64,000 nucleotides of DNA from Tolypeutes matacus. Taxonomy: Eukaryota > Chordata > Mammalia > Cingulata > Chlamyphoridae. The translations under genes and the position numbers were made by a program. The notes below the pieces were generated by a model. That model worked only from the letters and a program-made list of their open reading frames with translations. It did not search any database and was not told where the DNA came from. The stretch covers positions 1,318,186-1,382,185 of the forward strand of contig JAKSZT010054565.1 of NCBI GenBank assembly GCA_026826555.1, read 5' to 3'. This document shows positions 50,241 to 62,500 of the stretch, piece after piece. Positions within the stretch are counted from its first letter, which is position 1; each line of letters begins with the position of its first letter.

Positions 50241-51835
50241 AAGTGAGAGCCACTGAGTGTATACTTTGGATAGATTGCACAAGGCCTGGGACTGTATAAC
50301 ACAGTGAACCATGTGGTGGAAGATGGACTGTGGTTAACAATACAAATATGAGAGTGTTTTCTCATGAGCTATAAAAAATGTACAATATTAACACATGGTG
50401 TTTGTAATAGGAGGTGTATGGAAAAAATATACCACATGTAAGCTATGGACCCCAGTTGGTGGTAACAGTCTGATGATGTTCTTTTTTAGCTTTTGAGGCT
50501 TTAATATAGATGTGGCTTCCCAAAGGCTTTTACAAAATAGCTTCCAGATCTTCTGTCTTCTTTTAAGGATCTTTGGAGATTTACATGGGCTACTGGATTT
50601 GTTGAGTGCCGTTATCATCAATAGTCTGGGGGAGAAAAGCATTCACTGACTTCTTAAAATTATAATCAGCATCAATAAATTACAAGTCTTGATTATTCTT
50701 ATGTACTTTTTCATAAAAGGCTAAATATAGTTTTAAAAAGATATAGAAAACATTTTTTCCCCCTGCATTTAGATAAACATGTTAAAATATAAGGTAAGAC
50801 TACAAAGCAATGTGATAAGTATTCTTCTGACACTTGTAAACTGGGTTAGAAGGCAATCCCCAGGATTCCAGAAATGTTCTAAACAAGTAAAGCATGAATG
50901 GAAATATCACTTCAATTTTCAATCAGGATAAACTGCATTCAACTAGGAATCAAGGGATCTGGGTTCTAGTCACCACCTTGCATGGTGTGATCTTAAGTCT
51001 CTCAACTCTGGTTACTAGAAGCTCCATTGTAAATTGAAAGAGGTGAAGTGAAGTCATCTTGAATATCCTTTCCAGCTCTGTTGTTTTGTAGTGCCATGAA
51101 ATCTTAGTTACATGCTCCAAGCTGTTTTGGGTCAGGGATTTAAAACCCTGTAACCAATGTACAGTACTTTAAAAATTTCTACTTTTTAAGTCTTGATCTT
51201 AGTTAAAAATATATATTCCATGTTTTTCTGTGTATTTAAATATGCTTTCCTACTTAACAGCCCCTTCATTTTTAGCACTAAAAAAGTTTCTTAAGGATGT
51301 TTTCTTTCGTTTCTGACCTCTATTAGTTTTCGGCATGGTTTTTTAATTTCTCCAAGATCTCTTCTGGAGTTGTGGAGGCCAAAAGCTTCACTACCTTCTC
51401 ATAAGATTTACCACCCTTATCCAAAACCACATTACTCTTCTGAGTTTTAAGACCTTGGAAAGGTACTGCCAGAGCTCAGCATTAGCCTCTCCTTCTGAGG
51501 AAGATGCTGCAATAGCTACATTTACTGTTTCAAGTGTCAAATCTTGTTTGTCCCACCGCTTTCTTAGGCATCTTGACACCAAAAGGTAGCTGAGTGGGGA
51601 TCTGAGTACCGGGTCCCCCCCAGAGCTGCCTCAGCCCCTGGGGGAGCTGCAATATCTCCACCTGGGGAGGCTCAAAAAGGCTGATGATGTTCTTTTATAA
51701 TCTATAACAAATGTTCCACAACAATGTGTGGTGTTGGTGGACAGGTGATGTATGGGAACTCTGCCCATTGTGCATAATTGTTTTGTAAGTGCACAATTTC
51801 TCTAATAAAAAAAATATATATATTTAAAAAAAGGT
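50241..51835 (+). mobile_element. Second type of A-tailed non-coding element, split by a pseudogene
   Basis: 50241-50469 and 51699-51835 join into one element once the insert at 50486-51682 is removed. It ends CTCTAATAAAAAAAATATAT. Its phrases (CTATGGACCCCAGTTGGTGG, GTGTTGGTGGACAGG, GTATGGGAACTCTGCC) parallel the A-D copies but are not the same. Confidence 0.45.
50486..51682 (-). pseudogene. C15orf40: Processed pseudogene of the UPF0235 protein gene C15orf40
   Basis: Perfect 16-bp target-site duplication CTGATGATGTTCTTTT at 50470-50485 and 51683-51698 shows L1-type retrotransposition. Coding relic: ATG at 51571 (MPKK), an internal deletion of roughly 40 codons, then [17 protein letters not shown] and YLSKVLKLR in frame. 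A frameshift follows, after which the parent C-terminus ([26 protein letters not shown]) reads in another frame to a TAA at 51323. The rest to 50486 is a long 3' UTR that contains a MIR-like segment (50930-51010) and ends in a short A run. The parent protein's biochemical function is poorly known. No intact product. Confidence 0.88.
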
Positions 51836-53489
51836 GTGGGAGAACAGCATTAACACTTAACACAATTTTAAGGAGTTTACCTCATTTGTCCTTAAGGTAT
51901 GTTATGTGTTATTTTCCCTTTTTTAATTTTTTAAATTTGTTTCTCAATTTGTCAATGAGATGCTAACTCTATATATGAAAGTTACAAAAGTGCTGACATA
52001 TAGAAGGAAGGTTTCTTTAGAATATATTCTGCAGAGAAAGTTATTAGGCTGACACACTGTATCATACCACCCCCTCTGTGAATCATCTTTACTGTGTTCT
52101 GGAAAGTATACTACCATGATTGAAAAAATAGAATAAATTTTTAGTCATTAAAAAAAGAGAGAGAGAGTTGAATGCAGTTCCTGGAGAGAAGATTCTCTGA
52201 TGTGAATTGATATAGACAGCTTGTAATAACATTCCTTGGCATTTTTCAGGCACAGTAGGAAAGGTGTTAACAAAATATGCCTATAAAATTCCTGCAGGGT
52301 TTTGTGTTCATATTTTTATAAGTTGGAAACATTAGTCCCTGAAGGTAGTGGATTTATACTTAAAAAGGGGTTTGCTCTTTTCTTTTTGTGATATGTTAAT
52401 AAATATGGAATGATCTAACACCAGAGGGCAGTATTTTATAGTAGTTGCCAAAATGTCCTTATAATTCTCTGTAATTATCTGATGGATTTGAAAAAAAGGT
52501 ATCTTATTTACGTTTGGTGTTTTCTCCCACATTGCCATATTATGCACCAGTTCTGGGACTCATACCTAAGCATCATAATAAATCTAGAATTTCATAAACC
52601 ATAGTCCTTTAAACAAAACAAAATGCTTTTTTGTGGCATCAAACCTCCCAGAATGAATTTTCACATTAAGCTGTGCTATTTCTAGTGGTTGGTCTGGGTT
52701 GTAAGGATGGGAGGCTTTTGTTCTCATCCCCTCATCCCAGGTTGAAAGGAAGTCCTGCTCCATTAGGGAGTAAAAATCAGCCTCCATCTGCAGGCAACAG
52801 ACCTCGTTCAGCTCCAGGGATGATCAAAATTTATGGATTTTGTTACAGCAGAATGTCCTTGTCTTACTGACAAGTGAATGGGCCTTTTATCAAGAAACAT
52901 TAATAAAATTTATTGAATGCACATTTATACATTTTATAGTTTAAAAGTAACAGACAATTGTGAGGACATTTCAATGTGCTACATTTGATCCTACATGTCT
53001 TTTTGTTTGTTACTTTCCATTAATGTAACCATATGTTGAATCTTTTAAAATAATAGGAAAGCATATTTTTCTTCACTGGGTAATTCCTATATTCTCCTGA
53101 AATTATTTTTCCCTGCTTGCATATTCATTGTAGAAAATAAATATGGCAAAAGAAGTAAACAAAAAACAAAACCTTATAATCTTACTCTATACGTAAGATT
53201 TTGTTGTATATACTCTGCTTATTTTCAGTGTTTTTTCTTTTTCATTTTTGCAAATTTGGTGGAAACATACTGTACATGCTATTTTAAAATTTGTATTTTC
53301 ACGTAACAATGTAAACAGCATCTTGCCACATTGTACAGCATAACTTTTAATGCTTGTCTAGTATTTTATAACATGAATGTATATGTTTCACTTAATAAGT
53401 TTGCTCTCCTGGTAGCAGTACATGAGAGCATCTGGCTATTCATACTCTTGCCCACTTTGGAGTAGTGTTATCATTTAAAAAAATCTTTT
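51836..53489. other. Unassigned sequence, about 1.65 kb
   Basis: AT-rich, with a GA repeat at 52155-52166. No gene, RNA or element recognised. Confidence 0.35.
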
Positions 53490-53770
53490 GTCATTTTGCT
53501 TCATTCAATCAATAGATTCAGTGCTTGAGATTAGTGAAAAAAGAAACAATCCCTGCCCTCATAAAATTTACATTCTACTGGAAGAGACAAAAAATAAAAT
53601 AAAATAAAATAAATGTAATGAATAAGTAAATCATTTAGCATAGAAAAAAAGCAGGGCAGGTTTAAGAGGGCGGGGAGTCAAGAGGCTTGCAGTTTTAATT
53701 AAAGAAATCAAGGTAAGCCTGATTGAGAAGGTGGTATAGCAAGACGTGAATGAAGTGACAGATATGTTAA
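53490..53770. mobile_element. Ancient interspersed repeat (L2/MIR-age)
   Basis: CATTCAATCAATAGATTCAG, ATCCCTGCCCTCATAAAATT, TACATTCTACTGGAAGAGAC, GATTGAGAAGGTG: a widespread ancient mammalian repeat whose family I cannot name securely. An AAAAT repeat sits at 53591-53611. Confidence 0.4.
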
Positions 53771-53879
53771 TTTGCACTTTTTATGACTAAGGCTGGACAT
53801 TCTTTCATATGTTTATTCTTATGTGCACTGTCTGCTCATGTCCTGTGCCCACTTTTCTGATTGGGATAGTGGGTTTTTT

Positions 53880-54091
53880 GTTGTGATATTTTCCCCAAAC
53901 TTTTAATTTGGAAATAATTTCACACTGACAGAAAATTGCAAGTACAGAACAGGTATGAAGAACACCTGTACATGTTTACCCAGATTCACAAATTAACATT
54001 TTGCCCATTTTTCTTTATCATGGATTCTCTGTCTAATTTTTTTCCCTAAACAATTTGAGAGTAAAGTTGTATATATTATGACCCTTTTCCT
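53880..54091 (-). mobile_element. Old L1M-like 3' sequence (left part)
   Basis: TGGAAATAATTTCACACTGA, CCCAGATTCACAAATTAAC and AGAGTAAAGTTGTATATATT follow a common antisense L1M 3' region. It is broken by L1 copy 3 and resumes at 60681. Confidence 0.55.
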
Positions 54092-54262
54092 CTAAATTCT
54101 TTTTTTTATCTTTATTTTGTACATTTAATAATTGAAAATATAAACAATTAAAAACTAAAAAGTAAACACAGAAGAATAAATATATACATTTCTCAATTAA
54201 ATGTAATGGATTCATATAAATTTTTTTTTGAATCGAACAATATGTTACACAATATATTTGGT

Positions 54263-57200
54263 TCATAGTAACACATTCACACAGTATTTGTCCTTTTGTG
54301 TCAGGCTTGCTTCACTCAACATAATGTCCTCTAGGTTCATCCATGTTGCCATATGCTTTACGACTTCATTTCTTCTTACCTCTGCATAATATTCCATCGT
54401 GTGAATAGACCACAGTTTGTTTATCCATTCGTCTGTTGATGGACACCTGGGTTGTTTCCAACTTTTGGCAATGGTGAATAATGTGGCTATGAACATCGGT
54501 GTGCAGATGTCTGTTCGTGTCACTGCTCTCAGTTCTTCTGGGTATATACCCAGTAGTGGTATTGCAGGGTCACATGGCAAGTCTATATTCAACTTCTTTA
54601 GGAACTGCCAAACAGTCCTCCATAGTGGTTGTACCATCCTGCAATCCCACCAACAGTGAAGAAGTGTTCCTATCTCTCTACATCCTCTCCAACACTTGTA
54701 GTTCTCTGTCTTTTTAATAGTGGCCATTCTGATAGGTGTGAAATGATATCTCATTGTAGTTTTGATTTGCATTTCCCTAATCATGAGTGATGTTGAGCAT
54801 ATCTTCATGTGTTTTTTTGCCATTTGTATTTCTTCTTTGGAGAAATGTCTATTCAAGTCTTTGGCCCATTTTTTAATTGGGTCATTTGTCTTTTTATTGT
54901 TGAGTTGTAACATCTCTTTATATATCCTGGATATTAAACCCTTATCAGATATGTGATTTCCAAATATTTTTTCCCATTGAGTTGGCTGCCTTTTCACCCT
55001 TCTAACAAATTCCTGTGAGGTGCAAAAGTGTTTAATTTTGAGGAGGTCCCATTTATCTACTTTTTCTTTTGTTGCACGTGCTCTGGGTGTGAGGTCCAAG
55101 AAACCACTACCTACTACAAGGTCTTGAAGATGTTTCCCTACATTTTCTTCCAGTAGTTTTATGGTCCTGGCTTTTATATTTAGATCTTTTTTTTTTTTTT
55201 TTTAAGATTTTATTTATTTATTCATTTATCCCCCCCTTGCTGCTTGTGCTCGCTGGGTCAGCTAACCACGCCGTGCGGGCGGGCTTGCCTTCACCAGGAG
55301 GCCCCGGGAACCGAACCCGGGGCCTCCCATATGGTAAACGGGAGCCCTACTGATTGAGCCACAGCCGCTTCCCTATATTTAGATCTTTGATCCATTTTGA
55401 GTTGATTCTTGTATAGGGGGTGAGATAGGGGTCCTCTTCCATTCCTTGGGTTATATATATCCAGTTCTCCCAACACCATTTGTTGAAGAGACTGTTTTTA
55501 TCCCAACGGTGTGGGCTTGGTAGGTTTGTCAAAAACCAGTTGACTGTATAGGTGAGGGTATATATATCTGGGTTCTCAATTCTATTCCACTGATCGATAT
55601 GTCTATCTTTATGCCACTATCATGCTGTTTTGACCACTGTAGCTTTGTAATATGTTTCAAGGTCAGGCAGTGAAATTCCTCCCACATCACTCTTCTTTTT
55701 CAGAATGCTTTTGGCTATTCGGGTGCACTTACCCTTCCAGATGAATTTAGTAATTGCCTTCTCTAATTCTGTAAAGTAAGCTGTTGGGATTTTGATTGGT
55801 ATTGCATTGAATCTATAAATCAGTTTGGGCAAGATTGACATCTTCATGATATTTATTCTTCCAATCCGTGAACACAGAATGTCTTTCCATTTGCTTAGGT
55901 CTTTTAAAATTTCTTTTAGCATTGTTTTGTAGTTTTCTGCATATAGGTCCTGTACTTCTTTGGTTAAATTAACTCCTAGGTATTTGAGTCTTTTTGTTGC
56001 TATTGAAAATGGAATTTTCCTCTTGATTTCCTCTTCAGGTTGTTCAGTAGTAGTGTACAAAAACATTACTGATTTTTGCATGTTGATCTTGTATCCTGCC
56101 ACTTTGCTGAACTCATTTATTAGTTCAAGTAGCTTTGTTGTGGATACTTCAGGATTTTCTAAATCCAGGATCATGTCATCCTCAAACAGTGAGTTTTACT
56201 TCCTCTTTTCCTATTTGGATGCCTTTAATTTTTTTGTCTTGTCTAATTGCCCTACATTGTTGAATAACAATGGTGACAGTGGGCATCCTTGTCTTATTCC
56301 TGATCTTAGAGGGAAAGCTTTCTACCTTTCCCCATTGAGTATGATGTTGGCTTTGGGTTTTTCATATATGCCTTTTATCATATTGAGGAATTTTCCTTTT
56401 ACTCCTATCTTTTTAAGTATTTTTATCATAAAAGGACTTTGGATTTTGTCGAATACCTTTTCTGCATCTATTGAGATGATCAATTTTTCCTTCAATTTGT
56501 TAATCCTTCAATTTGTTATTGTCGTGTATTACATTGATTGATTTTCTTATGTTGAATCAGCCTTGCACCAGGAATAAATCCCTCTTGGTCTTGATATATA
56601 AGTCTTTTGATATGCTGTTGGGTTTGATTTGCAAGAATTTTGTTGAGGATTTTTGCATCTATGTTCCTTAGAGAGATTGGCCTGTAATTTTCTTTTCTTG
56701 TGGAATCTTTATCTGGCTTTGGTATTAGGGTAATGTTGGCTTCATAAAATGTGTTGGGTAATTTTCCCTCCCCTTCAATTTTTTGGAAGAGTTTAAACAG
56801 GATTGGTGTTAATTCTTTTTGAAATGTTTGGTAGATTTCACCTGTGAAGCTATCTGGTCCTGGGCTTTTCTTTGCTGGGAGATTTTTGATGACGGATTCA
56901 ATCTCCTTAATTGTGATTGGTTTGTTAAGTTCTTGTATTTCTTGTAGCGTCAGTGTAGGTTGGTTATGTGTTTCTAGAAATTTGTCCATTTCATCAAGGT
57001 TGTCTATTTGTTGGCATATAGTTTCTCATAATGTCCTCTTATGATTCTTTTTATTTCTGTGAGATCATTTGTAATTTCCCCCCTTTCATTTCTGATTATA
57101 TTTATTTGCATCCTCTCTCTTTTTTCCTTTGTTAGTCTAGAAGGGGTTTGTCAATTTTATTGATCTTCTCAAAGCACCAGCTTTTGGTTTTGTTGATTTT

Positions 57201-58269
57201 CTCTATTATTTTTCTGTTCTCATTTTCATTTATTTCTGCTCTAATCTTTATTATTTCTTTCCTTCTGCTTGCTTTGGGATTGGATTGCTGTTCTTTCTCT
57301 AGTTTTTCTTGTTGTTCAGTTAAATCTTTGAGTTTAGCTCTTTCTTGTTTTTTAATATAGGCATTTAGGGCTATAAATTTCCCTCTCAAGACTGCCTTCG
57401 CTGTATCCCATAAGTTTTGATACGTTGTATTCTCATTTTCATTTGTCTCAATATATTTACTGATTTCACTTGCAATTTCTTCTTTGACCCACCAAATATT
57501 TAGGAGTGTATTGTTCAGTCTCCACACGTTTGCAACTTTACTTTTTTCCTGTCTGTTATTGATTTCTAGTTTCATTCCATTATGATCTGAGAAGGTGCTT
57601 TGTATAATTTCAATCTTTTTATATTTATTGAGAGCTGTATTGTGACCTAACTTGTGGTCTATCCTGGAGAAAGATTCATGGGTACTTGAGAAGAATGTAT
57701 AACCTGCTGAGTTTGGATATAGTGTTCTGTATATGTCTGTTAGGTCTAACTTGTTTATCATATTGTTCAAGTTCTCTGTTTCCTTGTTGATCTTCTGTCT
57801 AGTTGTTCTATCTAACGATGTGAGAGGGGTGTTGAAGTCTCCAGTGATTATTGTAGAAATATCTATTTCTCCCTTCAGTTTTGCCTGAGTTTGTCTCATA
57901 TATTTTGGGGTACCCTGGTTAGGTGCGTAGATATTTATGACTTATATCTTCCTGCAGGATCGTTCCTTTTATTATTATATAATGGCCTTCTGTATCTCTT
58001 ATAAAATTTTTGCATTTAAAGTCTGTTTTGTCTAATATTAGTGTAGCTATCCCTGCGCTTTTCTGGTTACTATTCACGTGGAGTATCTTTTTCCAACCTT
58101 TCACTTTCAGCCGGTTTGTATCCCTGGGTCTGAGGTGAGTTTCTTATAAGCAACATATTGATGGCTCATGTTTTTTTATCCATTGTATAAGCCTGTATCT
58201 TTTGATTGGGGAGTTTAATCCATTCACATTCAATGATATTATTGTAAATGCACTATTTGCTTCCTCCAT
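54263..58269 (-). pseudogene. L1 ORF2 of copy 3 (endonuclease, reverse transcriptase, Cys-rich end)
   Basis: Start ATG at 58269 (22 bases after ORF1), stop at 54263. Endonuclease: 57899-57132 carries [14 protein letters not shown] and an intact [13 protein letters not shown] fingers 56989-56516 ([15 protein letters not shown]). The palm is broken by a frameshift just before the DDM box, which reads DDMILD at about 56180-56165. Thumb 56174-55620. A SINE splits the frame at 55190-55373. The last piece, 55099-54263 (278 codons), is fully open and holds [18 protein letters not shown]. The antisense frames are shadows. Confidence 0.9.
55190..55373 (-). mobile_element. DAS-type tRNA-derived SINE inside L1 copy 3
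   Basis: Same strand as the L1. Perfect 15-bp target-site duplication TATATTTAGATCTTT at 55175-55189 and 55374-55388. T-arm stem GCCCCGGG/CCCGGGGC is perfect. A near-consensus copy of the long subfamily. Confidence 0.97.
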
Positions 58270-58291
58270 TTTATTTTTTGGTTTTCATATG

Positions 58292-59300
58292 TCATCTTGT
58301 TTTTGTCTGTCTTTTTACTATTTTGTTATCTTTTCTGCTAGTCTTTCTTCCATACTCTCTGTCCTGTCTTTTTTTTCTTTCAGGTTCTAAGACTTCCTTT
58401 AACATTTCCTGCAAAGGTGGATTCTTTTTTGCAAACTCTCTTAGTTTCTGTTTGTTTGTGAATACTTTATATTCACCTTCATATTTGAAGGACAGTTTTG
58501 CTGGATAAAGAATTCTTGGCTGGTAGTTTTTCTCTAATTGTATCATACCACTGTCTTCTCGCCTCCATGGTTTCTGAAGAGAAATCAGCACTAAGTCTTA
58601 CTGGCTGTCCTTTGTACGTGATTGTTTGCTTCTCTCTTGCTGCCCTGAGAATTTTCTCTTTATCGGTACATTTGACATTCTCAATAGTATGTGTCTTGGC
58701 GTAGGTCTATTTGGATTTATTCTCATTGGGGTAAGGTGTGCTTCTTGGACATGTAAGTTCATTACTTTCATGAGAATTGGGAAATTTTCAGCTATTATTT
58801 CCTCAAATACTCTTTCTGCCCCTTTTCCCTCTCTTCTCCTTCTGGAACTCCCTTGACATGTATGTTGTTGTGTTTTGTGTTGTCATTCAACTCTCTGAGC
58901 CCCTGCTCAATTTTTTCCATTCTTTTCTCTCTTCAATTTTAGCTGCTCTGTCTTCGGTATCACTTATTCTTCCTTCTATCATTTCGAGTATGCTGTTGTA
59001 TGCCTCAAATCTGTTTTTGACTTCACCTATTGTGTCTTTCATTCCCATGAACTCCGTTACTTTTCTGTTCAGGATTTCAAATTCTTCTTTGCGTTCGCTC
59101 AATGTCTTCTTGATGTCATTTATCTCTTTAACTATATTGCCTTTCATCTCATTAATTTGATTTTGGAAATTTGTGCTCATCTCACTGATTAGTTCTCTCA
59201 AATACTGCATCTCTTCTGGGACTTTGATGTATTCCTTTTCTTGGGCAATGTCTTCTATTTTCTTAGTATGGCTCCTAATTTTTTGCTGGTGTTTAGGCAT
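58292..59300 (-). pseudogene. L1 ORF1 of copy 3
   Basis: ATG at 59300 (MPKHQQKIRSHTKKIEDIAQ), coiled coil to about residue 130 (open to 58887), then a frameshift. The RNA-binding part continues in another frame (TPMRINPNRP, ILLRMSN region near 58690), and the C-terminal domain (KLSFKYEGEYKVFTNKQKLR) runs to a stop at 58292. About 1,009 bp. Confidence 0.85.
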
Positions 59301-60393
59301 CTGGTTAGGTTGTATTTTACTTACATGCTCTATATCTTTCTCTTTTATAGGGTTTTAGTGGCAGGAGGCTGTGAGTTATCACAGCTCTTTGATTTTTGGC
59401 TCAAACTTGATTGTTAGGATTGTCCTGGTGCTTGCTCAAAACTGGGCACTGGCCCAGTAATTGGGCCTTGGGCAGGGAGGCTATAAAGGCCAGGTAAAGC
59501 CTCTCCTATTATTTATTTTTAATTTTCTCACGTGCACTTCCTTGGTCTGCCAGGAGATGGTGCTTGTTGGCAGCTCTCAATTCAATGCCTAGTCAGAGTG
59601 TATTTGTTGTGACACAGACCAGATCAATGTGATAGAACTTCCTGTCTGGGGGCTAAGACCCTTGTAATTCAAAGTTTCTGAGATAGTTTTCCAGACTTCT
59701 CTGGTAGTCCCTTCCCTTTTCCCGGGCTAGGAAATATTTTAGTCCCCTCTGAATCCTCAACAACCAGTCCCTGTTAGTAGAGGAGGAGATTGGGAGGTTT
59801 GTATATTTTTAGCCCCTTGCAGGCTCCATGGCAAACAATGGTGAAGCCCCACCCGGGCTGGAAAGGCTCTCGGGACAGGGCAGACCAAACCTGCAAGTTA
59901 AAAGCAGGGTCAGCCCCAGGCTCTCTCTCCCCTTTCCTGTGGAGTCCTCAACAATGAGTCCAGGCTAGAAGAGAGGGAGGTTGTGAGGGTCGGATTTCTC
60001 CATTCCTTCCTAGGCTCCCAGGGCAAACCACTGTGTGGAAGGGTCTGTGGGGCTCCGCAGCCCAAATTTGCGGGTTAGAACTTGGGTCAGCTTAAGGCTG
60101 TGTCCCTCTCTCTCCCCTTTCTGGGAGTGGTAGATCCCTGGAGGCCCCTTTGTCTGTAGTTGCAGGCCCACAGGCCTGAGAATTCTAAAGAGTGTGGGGA
60201 GGGTGCTGGCAGCAGCTTCTGTCATCGCGATTTCCCTCTTTTGTCCCTCCCTCCTCTGGGTGGTGTGCAGCCTTCACCTGCTGTCCTAAACCCTAGAAAA
60301 TCTTTTACGGGGCTGTTTTAGCCTGTCTTCTAACTATTTTTCTGGAGAAGAGATTCCTGTGTCTTACTAGTCCGCCATCTTCCCAGAAGTCCC
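59301..60393 (-). promoter_or_regulatory. L1 copy 3 5' UTR
   Basis: About 1.09 kb, GC-richer than the rest, aligning with 1084-2133. Expected to hold the internal promoter; the first 20 bases resemble the YY1-bearing start of primate L1 (AAGATGGCGG near 60373). No coding frame is conserved between the two copies. Confidence 0.75.
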
Positions 60394-60424
60394 CTAAATT
60401 CTTTTTTAAAAATTTTTTAAGATT

Positions 60425-60680
60425 AAAAAAATTTTTTAAAATTTATTTATTTATCCCTCCCTTGCTGCTGTGCTCACTGTGTCCATTTGTTGTGCATTTT
60501 TCTGTGTCTGCTTGTCTCCCTTTGTTGGGTCATCTTGCTGCACAAGCTCACTGCGCCGTGCGGGCCATCAGCTCACTGCATGGCGACTGGCCTGCCTTCA
60601 CCTGGAGGCCCTGGGAATCAAACCCAGGGCCTCCCATATGGTTAACAGGAGCCCAACCACTTGAGTCACATCCACATCCC
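60425..60680 (-). mobile_element. tRNA-derived SINE adjoining L1 copy 3
   Basis: Minus strand, head at 60680 (GGGATGTGGATGTGACTCAA), T-arm with CCCTGGG/CCCAGGG, internal repeats of CAGCTCACTGC type near 60545-60590, tail ATTT. It shares the target TAAATTCTT with the L1 next to it (third copy at 60682-60690). Confidence 0.88.
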
Positions 60681-60778
60681 TGTAAATTCTTCAGTACTTC
60701 AGTGTATTTCTAAGAGTAAAAATACTCTTTTACATAACCAAACTACAATTATCAACTTATGTAAATTTACATCATACA

Positions 60779-60782
<4 letters not shown>

Positions 60783-60815
<33 letters not shown>

Positions 60816-60893
60816 GGGGGGTCCCGGGGATCGAACCCTGGTCTCTCCATATGGTAGACGGACGCCGAACCTCTTGAGCCACATCCGTTTCCC
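60783..60893 (-). mobile_element. Short tRNA-derived SINE
   Basis: Minus strand; head GGGGAAACGGATGTGGCTCA, B box GGTTCGATCC, 31-base T run at 60782-60812. Target-site duplication CATACAATATTTT at both sides (60770s and 60894-60906). Confidence 0.93.
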
Positions 60894-61544
60894 CATACAA
60901 TATTTTAATTTAATCTACTGTCAACATTCCAGTTTTGTAAATTGATCCAATAATATCCTTTATAACATTGCTTTTCCTCCAAATGAGGATCCAGTCTAGG
61001 ATCATATATTGCATTTAGTTGTCATGTCTCTTTAAACTCCTTTAATCTGGAACATTTCCATAGCCTTTGTCTTTTATGACGTTAACATTATAAAAGAATA
61101 TGGTCCTTCCTCTTTTAAATTAGAATGCTCCTCATTCTGGGTGTTTCTGATTTTTTTTTTTATGATCGCATTTAAGAAATGCATTCCTGCCTGCAATACT
61201 ATGTAAGTGATGCTATTTCTTTCTGAACATACTCATCTGGAGGCACTTTGCCCATCTGCCCCTCAATGGTGGTACTAATTTAGATCACCTAATCAAATTG
61301 TAGTCTGATTTTCTCCACTGTACAATTAATATTTCCCCCCTTAAAACTAATAATCTATGGGGAGACACTTTAAGATAATGCAAATATTTTGCCCATCATC
61401 AAAATTTCCCCTTAGACTTAGCATCTGTTGATGATCCTTGCGTAACTGATCTTTACTATGGTTGCAAAATGATGATTTTTAAGCTGCAACATTCCCTCCA
61501 TGTTTACTGGTTGGTACTCTTCATCTGCTGTAAACCAGAGTCCT

Positions 61545-61665
61545 CTCTTCTCTCTTTTCTTCTCTTTCTCCTCTTTCTCCTCGCACTCTCCCCTCCTTCT
61601 CTCCCTTACTTCTCTCGTCCCTCTACCTCCCTCCATCCCTCTTCCCACCTGCTCTCCCCAATCCC
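61545..61665. repeat. Polypyrimidine low-complexity tract
   Basis: About 120 bases almost entirely C and T on the plus strand. The long frames across it on both strands are composition artefacts. Confidence 0.9.
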
Positions 61666-62221
61666 CCTTTATCTTTCTAATGTACGTATGGGCTCATGGA
61701 TTTCTATATTCCCGTGCTTCATAATTCATTTATATTTATTATTTTGGTGCTCAGAGTGCTCCTGAATTGCACTGTGGGAGCCCCTTCAATCTGGCCCCTG
61801 TATTTTTGTTAGCCTCAATCAATTTTTTGGAGCATTTCTTTACTTCTGGCCTACCAAGATATTGCTTTCTGGCCTAATAAGATATTCCAGGCTCATCATA
61901 TACCTGCTCTCTCTAGACCCAGAATTTTGTCATTTCTCCAAGGATGCATGATTCTTTTTAATGTAGAATGGTATTCTTAACAAACTGTGGATACTATGTG
62001 TACTCATTTCTTCTGGGATGTCTTTGCTTTTATGTCCTTTCAGCAGATATTGCTAGGAAATATATACATACATATATGCATACATAAAAATACACACATT
62101 TTGTATATCAATACAAACTTCTTAATATATTAGAGAATGTTAGAATCTCATATATGGTAGAAGTAACCTTCCCAGTTTATAGTTTACCTTTTAATTATTC
62201 ATGTTAATTTTATTTATGATT

Positions 62222-62500
62222 TTTTTATAAAGGATTTATTTATTTATTTCCACTCCCCCTTGTTGTTTGTGCTCACTGTATACTCTCTGTGTCTGTTCAT
62301 TGTGTGTTCTGTGTGTCTGCTTGTCTTCTTTTAGGAGGCACCAGAACCAAACCCAGGACCTCCCATATGGGGTGGAAGTACTCAACTGCTCGAGGCACAT
62401 CCTCTCCCTGCTTATTGAATCTCTTGTTGTGTCTCCTCATTGCGTCATCTCATTGTATCATCTCGTTGCATCATCTTGTTGCATAGATCCTATCCCCTCT
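62222..62500 (-). mobile_element. tRNA-derived SINE with a short 15-bp repeat
   Basis: Head near 62418 (GGGAGAGGATGTGCCTCGAG), B box GGTTTGGTTC, CTTCTTTTAG linker, ATTT tail at 62235. The block 62435-62485 is about three units of a 15-bp repeat (GCGTCATCTCATTGT, ATCATCTCGTTGC, ATCATCTTGTTGC), like the internal arrays of the dimeric SINEs. Confidence 0.75.

Larger units (their letters stand above)
54107..60393 (-). mobile_element. Full-length LINE-1, decayed (L1 copy 3)
   Basis: A complete L1 on the minus strand: 5' end at 60393 (GGGGACTTCTGGGAAGATGG), 5' UTR to 59301, ORF1 59300-58292, ORF2 58269-54263, 3' UTR to about 54107 with an AATAAAG near 54111. About 6.1 kb without the SINE. Duplication TAAATTCTT at 54093-54101 and 60395-60403. 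Better preserved than copy 1 but with frameshifts in both ORFs. Confidence 0.95.
60681..62130 (-). mobile_element. Old L1M-like 3' sequence (right part)
   Basis: Continues 53880-54091 across the two inserts: TTCAGTGTATTTCTAAGAG, TTACATAACCAAACTACAAT, then TTTAGTTGTCATGTCTCTTT (61013), CATAGCCTTTGTCTTTTATG (61055), ACTTTGCCCATCTGCC (61246), CTATGGTTGCAAAATGATGA (61455). 61935-62060 repeats the blocks seen at 40755. Interrupted by the SINE at 60783. Confidence 0.5.

Noticed and set aside
55300..55373. tRNA genes at the SINE heads
   Set aside because: A- and B-box motifs are present, but the cloverleaf is degenerate and each is attached to a SINE body with tail and target duplications.
58777..59160. 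127-codon plus-strand frame, and similar frames at 55960-56541, 26746-27219 and 5015-5473
   Set aside because: Antisense shadows of L1 ORF1 and ORF2.
61469..61765. 98-codon plus and 76-codon minus frames
   Set aside because: Composition effect of the polypyrimidine tract at 61545-61665.
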